64,000 nucleotides of DNA, from positions 2,296,001 through 2,360,000 of the forward strand of contig JACCIC010000015.1 of assembly GCA_018907035.1 (NCBI GenBank). The letters run 5' to 3'. The notes below the pieces were generated by a model. It had not been told where the DNA came from. It saw only the letters and a program-made list of their open reading frames with translations, and ran no database searches. Position numbers and translations under genes: made by a program. This DNA is from Sycobia sp. Sy_11 (taxonomy: Eukaryota; Arthropoda; Insecta; Hymenoptera; Epichrysomallidae). Below, piece by piece: positions 38,201 to 50,400 of this stretch (positions are counted from its first letter, which is position 1; every line of letters starts with the position of its first letter).

Positions 38201-41200
38201 CCGTTTGGGATCTTCTTTCATTGACTATTAAATGGAGTGTACCTCTGCATCTAGCAACACTAGCATCTGATTCTCTTTCAACTTATATGGCAGTGTTTAC
38301 TACTGACAATACGCGTAAGTTCACTTTACTCAAGAGAGAAATATATATATATATATATATATATCAGCATTTGAATGTAAATTACAATTATTCTGTTTTA
38401 GTTATTGTTTTTACTCCTGCAAGTTCAGAACCTGTATATATTAGAAAAAATGTACTTGAAAAAGATGTTGCTATATTAGGTACTTGTTTTGTACCTAATC
38501 TTCAAGAAAATGAAGAAAATACAGTGGAGTGGCAAAAAAAGTCACAATTTGTATTTTTAAATTCAGAGCAGGTTTGTTATAGTAGAAAGTAACTTTAGAC
38601 ATTGGCATTGATGTAGAGATTAATTTTTAATTTTTATTTTAAGGAAATATTGACACTGGAGTCAAAGTTGAAGTCTAATATAGCATTAGAAAGCTTGTCT
38701 ACAAATTATAACTTACCATTAACGTCTTTCAATCGTATTGTTGCCGCAAAAAGAATATCCCATGCTGACAAACCAACAAATATTATTCATGATTATGCTA
38801 GAGTTATGAATAAGGGAATGGTAGATGAGGTAAGCACGTTTAATACGTAAATCATATATTTTGTTGTACAACGTTTATTTTTTAAATTTGTCACGAGATC
38901 AAAACAATCAACGACTCAACTCATACAATAATATAAAATCTTACAGGTAGGTAAAAATTCTCGTAGATAAATGTAAATTATAATATTTTAACTATAGCTT
39001 GTGAGTATTATTTTGCTTAATTAATATAAGGTTTATAAAATCAATTAAAAAAGAAATTTGACATCAGGTTTAATACTGATTCTTAATAATTATATCATTT
39101 ATGACATTGAAACATAATAACATAGATTTTCTCAGTTTAATGGATGCTATTCAGTCACAGATAATCTAATATAAATGAATAAGTCATTATAATAAAATGA
39201 TTGGGGGGATATCTTATAAGAAGTGGTAAATAAGTTCAGTTCTCTATAATTTGTTTAAAATATAAATTATATTTTACTATCCCATTTTCTTGTTATTAAA
39301 CTAAATAATAAATTTATGAATTTATATAAAAGATTTAAAATAAATGCTGGTATTGATAATTTGCAATATATCTGAACTTTTTGATCAATTATTCATAGCT
39401 ATAATTAGATTGAGACATTATATTATTCATTCTATTGATTATATTAGTATTTTATTTATAAGCTTAGTGAAAATTATTATATTTTTCATTTCAATAGTAC
39501 TTTTGAAATTAAATATTTTGTTTGTACATATATTTCAAATATATTTCGAAATTCAGAACATTATACTCTGATACTACTGGACTTTACGCTCTATATTTTG
39601 TACTTGTGACATTTATAATAGACATTTAAAGTGAGTCTTACTAAATGCATTGAAAACGCCTTCTGATTTTTATAGACATCTTAAGTGAATATTGACGAAA
39701 TATAATTTAATATTCATTCAGACGTAAAAACTGTTTCCCTGCACATAATTTCCTCACTTAACTTATATAACTAATGGGATGTAGAAAAGTAATGTAATAT
39801 GTATTCTGTTTTTCGATTTTTCTAAACAAAGTATATATAATATCAGAAAAAATATGTAAGCAAAAGACTAAACGATTTTCTAATCGAGAATGCAATCTGC
39901 CACCGCTGGATGCATATGGGAGGATGGGCTGGCGCGCAGTCTTTTAAGTAGGGCGATTCTTCGGACGATCCTCGCCAAGCCATAGCGGCATGGGGGGCCT
40001 CGGTGGAGATCCCAAACGTCAGTGCTTACGGCCAATTCGATAGTTCCGACAGCGGCGCACTAGATCGAATTTCCGGTAGCGCAAACAATGCCACTGAGGT
40101 ATCTGCCTCATGTTCTCTATGGCCTGCGAAATTTTAAAAGAAACAAGTTACAAAATATTTTGTTCTGCTTTTCTTTAATACGGACGTTTCTTAAATAAGG
40201 TTTCATTCCACTATCAATTTTTAAAAGTGAACTTTTTATTACATATGTTTTAGAATATGTCTTAAATTAAAAATTTTATGATCATTTCTCAAACAATTAC
40301 AAAACGACGGCTTTTATAAGCAGTACCTTGTAATAAATATATAAATCAAACTTTAAAAGATTTTATCGTAAAATCATGTTTTGATTATTTTAAAGTAACA
40401 TTATTTTACAGTTTGACAGAAAAAAAATATTAAGACTTATTATTCACAGTTTAGATTCATAACAGAACAGAGTTAAAATGTTCATTTTTATTTCGAGTTT
40501 TTTTTTATAAGAATAAACACAAAAAGGCTTATACCTTATTTTTTAAGGTTTTTAATTTTTAAAGGAATATTCACGAGTTTTAACCCCTTAACCAGCCCAC
40601 AAATTACAAAAAAACTTATGCTGACAGAGTACTTATGATCTTAATGATTTCTTGATGAGTAATTAAATGAGATCACCTTTTACAGATATTTTCGGATGTG
40701 CTCTAAGCAATTTTACGACTTAATGTAAGAAATATTTATTTATATTGATTTGTAGCAGATTATAATTAAAAAATGCTTTTTTACGTAATTCTTTTTTAAT
40801 AATACAACTACGTATAAACGGAAATATGAATTTCTTTTATTAAAAATAATACAAGATTTGTCATTATATCGGCTACTGTTATAACGTCAAAGATAGCTAA
40901 TAAACTTGCCTATTATATCAGTAGCTGATATAATAATAAATCTTGTATAATTTTTAATAAAATAAATTAATCTCTTACTTTCAAAATTGGTCGGTTCAGT
41001 AAAAAAATAAATCACGTAAAAGGGCATCTTTTTAATTAAACATTTTGTACATACTATCGTATTTAAGTTGTGAATATCGAAAATATCTAAAAAAGTTGAT
41101 TCCGAGGTAAATTAATCCGAATTCAAATCCTTCATTTTTACTTTTTCAAAGGATTTTTCATTATCGATTTCTTTGCCATTTTTGTAAAGGAAAAAAATGT

Positions 41201-41535
41201 ATGTATTTTCAGAACACATTTACCAAACCCAAATAAAATTATGTAACAGGACAGTAAAAAATCTAATGAAAAGGCCTAGAATTAATATTGAATCATTACT
41301 TCAGAAAATTGTTTTAATTGACAGTTATCGCGCATGTATAAATACATTCAAGATGTAATTTTCAATCTCATATAACTTAATCGATCTCCGCTATAAGCGA
41401 GGTTAAACGACGCAATTAAAATCTATCTAGTTGAAGTTCGATTAGCTTTATTTATATAAATAGCAGAAAATTATTGTTCCCGCGGCATTTCACCGGTTGT
41501 TCGCCCTGGAGATAATCAGAAAGAAAGGGGAGAGG

Positions 41536-41591
<56 letters not shown>

Positions 41592-42506
41592 AGAAAAAAC
41601 AAAATTCATACTCTATTGCGAAGAACAAAGTAGGTCGGTTAGCGCGAAAGTGTGTCAATATGACGCCTATAATATGAAAAAAGGAGGGGGGGATATTTCC
41701 AAATCGAGACCTTCGAGCATCATCTTCATCAGGTTTGGTCCCTGGAACGCACTTGGAGCATTGTCGAGTTATCTCCCGCGGCTGCGTATGTCCAATTATT
41801 GCAAAATTATATAAATATTTTTACACTATGCCTATGCGGCTTACTTTTATTAAGATTATTTTTATCATCGGTATATATATATATTATTAATTCTGTTCTG
41901 TACTGTGAAGACGAATCATTTAACGAATCTAGAAGGCGAGTTAACGCTTGTATACCTATAAATAATTATTGTACGTCTGTCTGATTAAGATGTGTACGCA
42001 TGTTTATGATTCGTCCTTTATGCATAAACGTCCTGGTATAATAAACATAATTACTCTGTAGAATTTGATCCATATAATTCACGTGTCTATTGTCGATATC
42101 TTACTTTATTTCGTCGTTTATCATGAGATATAAATCAGTTGCTTCAAATTTTATTATATTTAACATTTGTTTTGTTAAAAGTAAATTTTACTATTATTCA
42201 GACACTGTTGATCGAAAAATTCTTATACCGTTTTATAAAATTTATAAACATTAAAATATAAAAAAAAATGGCTGATTCAGACCGCGTTACAGAATTAATG
42301 TACATTTACATCTAGTGAAAAAAGAACCGCAAACTACATTTGCGGCGTGGAATTTAAGGAATTTTTTAATGTTATATACTTTTTCTTTTTGTTCCCGTTT
42401 TTATTGTTTTTATTGTTTATAGATATACGCAAAATTGCTCCCAGTGCCCTTTTTCTTATGATTTAGCCAGGAAATTAAAAAAAAAACATGACTCCATTTG
42501 CAAACG

Positions 42507-42551
<45 letters not shown>

Positions 42552-44933
42552 CTGCATATAATAATTCCTAATAAAAAAATAATGCGTTCCCTTGTACTCT
42601 ACCTTTAAATGAAGTCGAACGGTGCGCGTGCACTCGGCTTCTCAAGTTCTAGGTCAGCTTTAGCATTATGTTATACTGGAGGATTATACTCGCGGAGCGG
42701 ACGTTGGGCGATTTCATCGACTAAGCATTGGCGTCACAAATTTATATCCAAATTCGCAATAATATTATAAGCGTCATTATATTATATATCAAAAAAATAA
42801 ATTTCATCGCCCGTTTGCCCTTCTTATTTGTTCGAATATTTCCAAACGCCTCGTGTATCATAGCAGCTTATAGACGCTCTAGGCATGTCCTACCGCGAGA
42901 AAAATTTCCCATTCCATTGCGGTTAAGAAGGGGAAAGGGAGAATTCAGATCTTGCATTTTACGTAATTCACTCTTCCTCCGTGCATATACTTTTCTTCCC
43001 TTTGAGAGTGGGGAGTTTCAGTCGTCGCTTTTACCTACATATATATATATCGTAGTCGAAGATATTGCGAATGTAGATTCAAAAGCATGGAACGGATGTA
43101 CGTCCTTTGCCTCGGCATCTTTTGCACTCACAAAGTATTATAATATATATTATTGACGCAGCCAATGCGAGCGAGTAATTTAAATTGATGGTAGGCGGAT
43201 ATAAATCGATCGGTTTAAGATAAACTTGGTCATTCTGGTACATAAAAGTTTTCTCATCTCAAAAGTAGTTTTTTATCTGTTTTTGCCTCATTTTATATAA
43301 ATATAATTCGCTATCCACCTGATGCGATGTTATATAATATTTCTTTAACAAGTTTTCAATACTTTCCTCATCCGCTTTTCCCGATAAATATGAATCGCTC
43401 AATGGCTTCTACATTTCAATAATTTCCTCAAAATATAAATAAATCTGGTGTTCTATTTATAAAAATTGTATATAAGAAATAAATTTTACTACTTTCAATT
43501 CATATCTAATAAGGAAAAAGTGAACTTCTCAAACTATAGTTGTCAAATTCTGTCAAAAAGTTTTACTGATTTAAAGAAAATATTTTTAAGGTATGTTATT
43601 TAGGCTAATCATGTGGGTGTCTTTCAGGCAACTCGTAAATACATCAAATTTGAGAAAACTTATTTTTGTAACGGGCCCAAATATAAACTTTCCAGCCATT
43701 TTAGTTCCTCGTAGGAGACTCTGAATCTTCTGAACGCCCAAAACATTGGAATTTTCGGATGCCCAAAATTTTGGCAAAGGGGCAGTCAAATTGTCATTCG
43801 CTATCAATTGTATTGATTGTTATATTTCCGATTTTACAGAGGTGATTGTAACAAATGACAGCCTCATTGCCATCATAGTTCTAGTAGTTTATAAAAAAGA
43901 CAACTGTAAGACCGATCAAATCATTTAATATTTTACATTATATCAGTCAACTTAAGTTGAATTTTGAATTTTTAATACATATAAAGATATATTCTCGATG
44001 TGTATCGTATCTTACACTATTTTTACAGTGCTTTTTCTCATATATTGAATCGGCAACTGATGTTGGATTGTATTATTAAAAATTTATAATTTGTATTTAC
44101 GAAGAGTTAGTAATACTATAATATTGATAGAATTTGGTAAAAATTCGATATATTATAACTGGCAAGAATCGACTGGGTGACGGGCTTGTTGAATAACTTG
44201 GTATTAGCAAAGTAACTTGGATTGTCTCGCAAATGAGCTTTGTAAAATTTTAGAATTTAACGGTCTTTCATTTTCAAGATATAATACTTTTTTAATTACA
44301 ATTAAAGTATTTTTTTATAATAAAATTCGATATACTGCACAGTAGGAGACATTTTTTATAAGAACAACTGCTTTGTTGGTAACGAATTGGATGAAAAAAT
44401 AACAGTAAAAGCAAAAAAATACTGACTAACCTGTGTTTGTAAATGTGTAGTTTATTACTCATTAATATATATTGATATTTTTATATTATAAATTATAATA
44501 GTACTGTAATACCGATGTAAATATTTATTCATTTCAATGTCAATCAATTAAGTTTTGCTAATATTTCCACACTTTAGCTGGTGATGGTCTGATTATGCTT
44601 AACCATAATTAATGAAAAATCCCGGAGAGAAAAGAACTGCAAGACAGGCGCAGTGGTTTATGTGCATCTTCTGTTGTCGTGAAGTGTCTATCCGAGCTAT
44701 TATCTGGCGGTGCACCATTGAAATCGGGCCGGGGGTTATCAACCGCGTGCCTCGCATCGGCGCGCGACGCTTCCTGGGTCGTCGCGATCGCCCCAATTTG
44801 GCGCGCGTCGGTTCATTCCACCCGGAGCCAGACGCGCGCGCGTTTTGTCTTGGAATCCCTTGCTTTCTGTTCGTTTGATATATATATATATATATATTAA
44901 GCTACATAACGAACGATGCGTCGGAACACAATA

Positions 44934-44978
<45 letters not shown>

Positions 44979-47369
44979 GAAGTCGAGCTTGCAATACTGT
45001 ATAGTCAGGAGGCCGCGCATTGATGCACAAAAGAAGGTTACATCATATCAAAGCCCCGCGAGAGATTCTTCGGAGCGAGCTTTTAACAGAGATAATAATG
45101 TCTTATTCAGTGAGAAAGAAATTTAATTAACGCATGTATTTGAATTCTTTTAGAAGTAACCAGTTGACTTCAATTAATAAAACATTTGCTTGAATCAAAT
45201 AAACCTTTCTGATATTCGATAGATAATTTCTTAATGAAAAAAAATTACTTACTTGAATTTACAAGATTTATTCTAGAGTTATTTTAGTTGTTCTCTCAAT
45301 TACTTTCTTCTCAATTATAGCCGTATACGATATTCAGTATTTTTTCTGAACGTTGAAATAACAAATCTTATTGAAAAAATGAAACCGAGAATAACGAAAT
45401 TTAAAAGTATATTAAAAACATCCAAAAAATCATGATCATTCATGCTTGTGATGTTATATTTAACCCGTGAGAGGTCGTCAGCTTTGTATTTAAAATTTAC
45501 GATTTTTCATTAATTTCTTTCGAAAGATACATTGCAAAAAGTATCAAATCAAAAATATTTATGAAAATAATAAAAGCTCCAGATTGCGTATAGATAAAGT
45601 TTTGAACGATTCTATTTGCCGTTCCTCTTCCTACTTGTCTATCTTTCTTCTTGTTGCAATTCATGATTTGCACAATGAGTGCATGTATTTCGTAAATTAA
45701 GGTAAATAAAAATGGAAAAGCGGAGTATTGTTAAGAAGTGACTACTACCCTTTTAAAAAAATATAATATATGTTTCATTTATGCATCACGCATTATTCTT
45801 ACCCTTACAGATAATTCATTACATTATTAATATAACTACGGATTTTTTTAAAATGCAACTCAGGTTAAAAAAATTATTTTAAAAAGTTTTTTAAATTTCT
45901 AATCATATAAAAAATTACAGTCTAGTACACGAAATCTAAATGAATCATCAGATTGAACAATTTCTTGATTTAATAAATTTTAACAAAAAAATTAAAGAAA
46001 TAACTGATCATATCAAAAGCTGACTTGGTTTTAAAGTGAACAAGAGAACTAAAAAGCACCAGTGAGAACCAGTACGAATCAGCAAAAACTGTAAAAGCAC
46101 CAATAGTAACCAAAAATTAGCGGTGAGAATCGTAGAGAACCAATGAAAATTAGAAAGAACCGAGAAACAAACAGAAGCAAAAGAGTACTTAATTCTTCGG
46201 AAATAGGAAAAGAGTATACTTATACCAGCTTTTACTGATTGGTTATCATGGGTTCTCGATCAATTTGCTCATCGGTTTTCACTGATTCTTTTTGGTTCTT
46301 GTCACTATTCTTCGCTTTTTTCTAGTTCTCACTAATTCTCACTGGTGTTTCTCGGCACTTTCAGGTTCTATTTGGTTCTGATTTTTTATCTTGGATTCTT
46401 CCTGATTGTCACTTGTGCTTTCCATTGTTTTCACCCAATGTTTTTTAATACACTCAAGCAATAATTAATTTGATGTCTGATAATTAATTTGATACATGAC
46501 TGATGCATGACCCTAGAGAACAGAATAGAACTATATAGTTCGAATTGTAATAGAACTATGTAAACTCGTTAATTGCGAGCTCGAAGGGAGTGACCTCTTG
46601 TTTAATATTCTTCAAATTTACAGAAACAAGCTAATAGGACGATCAAAAGAGTTCAGTCTAATATAGATTGCAAAATACGTTGCACATATATAGTACGTTA
46701 AATTTTATAATTTACATATAATTTTATACATTACTTATTCAAATTTCATGAAATTTATTCAATCTCAAGTTTTACATTGAATTTTATAACTTACCTTCAA
46801 TTTCATAATTTATAAATTTACGATTTGCACTTAATTCTGCAATTTGTATTACAAGTCAAGATTTACATTACAGTAAATTTAACGTGTACATCTATCTGTA
46901 TCTGTAAACATAATCTACAATCATATTTGGCAATAATGTAATACTCTGTTTGAAATCGCTAATGCAATTCGATTTCACGAAATCTTTATTATTTTACCTA
47001 TAAATAAAAACACACGGAAACGTATGGTCAGACTTTATACAAAATAAGGGATTTGTGGAAACAGTACTATACCATTGCTTAGATATTTTTCAAATCCATA
47101 TATATATCCTGGCAAAAAAACGATGGAACGAAATATACATGGCAATCACAAATCGCGCATCGCATACGCATATACAAGCGCGCAAATAACCCCGTAATAT
47201 CGCACGAAACGAATGACCCAGATTTTAAACGAGAGACGCGCAATATATACGTGTGTGTGCATACTAAGAGAGAAGCGTGCCGATATTTTTGAAGGCATGT
47301 GTATATGGTGCTTTCGTTGGTTTATCTTATATAAAAAGCTCCGCGTGACTTATACGCTATACATGATCC

Positions 47370-47414
<45 letters not shown>

Positions 47415-50400
47415 CGCTTTTATCATGACTATATAGAGGAAGTGTCAGTGACCGATGGAGAGCCAAACATTGCGTTATACGATTTGAATGGCATATCATA
47501 TGGGAGCTTTGAAAATCGTTCGAGTATCGATGAATCAAGCGAGAAAAGGAATACTTAAGACCAATACTTAAGGATCAAATTCATAAGTTACAAGTGAAAC
47601 TGTCGGAAAATAAATTAAATGTAAATAAAAATGAACAAATACATAACTCGTCTATTATTGCATCTAAAAAACAGACAACCAAATCAAGAGCCGATCGATC
47701 GAAGCCGAATTACTCACCGCCTCGGGATCGCCAGCCGGATGGGCCGACGCGATGAAGATCCAGCAGATTACGAACAGGACGACGCCGAGGATTCTCATTC
47801 TCGGACTGCGACGCTGCTTTTATATGTATATACTCGACACGATCTCCCGAGCACCTCAAGCCCTTCAAAAAATCACAGTTTTTTTTTTTTTGGGAGTGGG
47901 CGAAACTCGTCACAGTATCTTGATTTGCGCACACGCGATCGCGCCGTGCGGCTCACCGGGGATGCACTGAGTTCGAGCGACTCCCGCCATGATCTAATAT
48001 AGGAGTTCACGGAGCACGGACGCGTACTCCCACCCATATAGGCTGCAGTGCGCCGATGAATTTGTGCGGAGCCGTCGCTCTCTGATGGGCTTTTTTGGAG
48101 CTTTTTGCGCATACCACCCTCACACCCCCATCTTCACCCGGCACCGTTTCGCCAATAACGTCTTTTTTCGTTTTTTTTTCTTTGTTTTTTTTTTCTTACG
48201 CAAATTGGGATTATTCAAGAAAGAAAGAATATGGAAAAACGAGATAGTTATGGTTTTCTCGTACTTATAATTATACAGATTGAATTTTGAATTCTGAATA
48301 TTCTGAAATCTTGTATTTTTATCAAAAATTGAGTTCTATTTACTAGTATTCAGATAATAAGTTACATGCATTTATTATTCTTCCTGTTAAAAATTATTGA
48401 ACTTTTACGATCAATTTTACAAGATAGTTGAAGAAGCTTTATGCATAAAAATACAGGCATACAATTATCCAAAACATTGAAATATTTCACAATGGTGAAT
48501 TTTATAAAAAAGTTTTATGTAACTTTACTTATATATATTATTGAATCTACATACGCACACACGCACGCACGCGCACACAATTTATTTATGTATTTATTGA
48601 TATTTTTATTATACTTCACTTCGACACACAGCTTTTATAAAGATTTTTCCATTTTTTATAACACGCAAATTACAAACAAACTATTAAATCTGAACACGAT
48701 ATCTCGGTATTCAGTAACTCTTATGGAAAGAAATGTTTCAATAATACGAATATTATTGAAAATGAATTCTGAAGATATTACATACTAAACACTGTATATA
48801 ATGGATGGTCCAGAAACTTCTGACTACCACTTGTTTCGGCCGATGGAAAATACGATCACTGGAGTACGCTTCACTTCACGCGAAGTTATCCAACATTGGC
48901 TTCATCCTTTCTGGGCCTCTAAAAACGAGTAATTTTTTGGAGCAGAATCAACCAAACTTCTAAATCGTTAGCAAAGACCATAGGCTAGCTGTGGATGTAT
49001 TTTTGAATAATGTATTTTTTCATTTTTCATTGGATTAAAATCTTAATTTTCATCCAAAATAGGAAATTTTGAATTTGCAGACCTAATATATTGTTTAAGA
49101 GAGTACGCCATCTTTAAATTACGAAATAAAAAAAGCATTTGAAATATTTTATAAATATTATATATAAAATTTATTTTTTCTACAATAAATAAACATTATT
49201 ACCAATAATTTCAGGAAATTCAAACCTATTTAAATCTACATAATTTCAAGCCATAATATAAAGCAGGCACAACAAATCTACTGACCGTAGGATTATTTCA
49301 ATGAAACCAATGGATGAAATAAGCTCAAATTTGAAAATGTTAAATATATTTGTTATGGTGTCAACAGAAGAAATTCAATTTTAACATTTAGAAAAACTTT
49401 TATAAATATATTACTGATTTTTATATTTTTAATTTATATGTTTTTTATATTTATATTTAAAATTTTTTTCTAATTGCTTAAATGTAATTCCTTCTGTTCA
49501 TACCAAAATAAATGTATTAAACATTATTTTCAAATTTGAGCTCATTTGATCTATTGGTTTTATTGGAATCCTATGGTAAGTGAATTTGGATCTTGTACGT
49601 AATTCGTATTATAAGCTTCAAATCATATTTTAAATAGTTTTTAACCACGGTCCCACAAGTTATAGGTAATGATTTCTACTTATTGTAGAAAAGATAACGT
49701 TGAAAGGTCGCGTGTCCCTTTAATATTTGAGTTACCTTTTAACTAAAAATTATACGATCCCTTATTTAGAAAAATATGAAAATTCATGAATTAAAAATTG
49801 ATAGATTGATAAGATGAACCAGATACATAGAAATAAAAATTCGATTGTTACTAGTTTTATTTATTGATTAATTATTTAACAAATCAGTCAAATTTTTTTA
49901 GCATTATTGTCAAGTATTTCATCCAAAACCAACGAACTGTATTGATCAAACAGCGTAAATATCTGTATTAAAATACTTTATAAAATTATTTAGGTCTAGT
50001 CAAATATGAGATTTTTTGTGTATGTAAATGTAAACGCGCGCATAATAATTTATTTATATATTATTGACACGTTGTAAAATGTATCGTACCGACTCTCACT
50101 GATTCTATGCATTAAATAGCTATAGAACGGCTCTTGTTGTTATTTAACCTACTAACAGTCTTCCGGGTCTGTTTCAGATTGAATGATACTTACATCTATA
50201 TAGACGTTGCTTTATCACTTTATACACGTTAACTAATTGACATTAAAATAAATCGTGGCAATTTCTCCCAATTTAATCGATTATATCCTAAAATTATTCG
50301 TATAAATAATTCAAGTGCGAAAAATTCCTATATTAATGATTTTGTAACGAACAAATTTAAACATTGACTGAGAGTAAATCAATGTTGTTGAATGATAAAA

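Noticed and set aside
42895..42915. NF-kB/Rel-like site (GGGAAATTTTT on the minus strand) near a possible immune peptide gene
   Set aside because: It misses the 3' half of the consensus and is about 5 kb from the peptide promoter.
42728..43156. 142-codon plus-strand frame in WDR75 intron 13
   Set aside because: Starts at TTG, has no recognisable motif and no fitting splice sites.
43586..43807. 73-codon minus-strand frame with a local duplication (TTTTGGGCATCC and TTTTGGGCGTTC)
   Set aside because: No convincing start, splice signals or known product; the local duplication is short.
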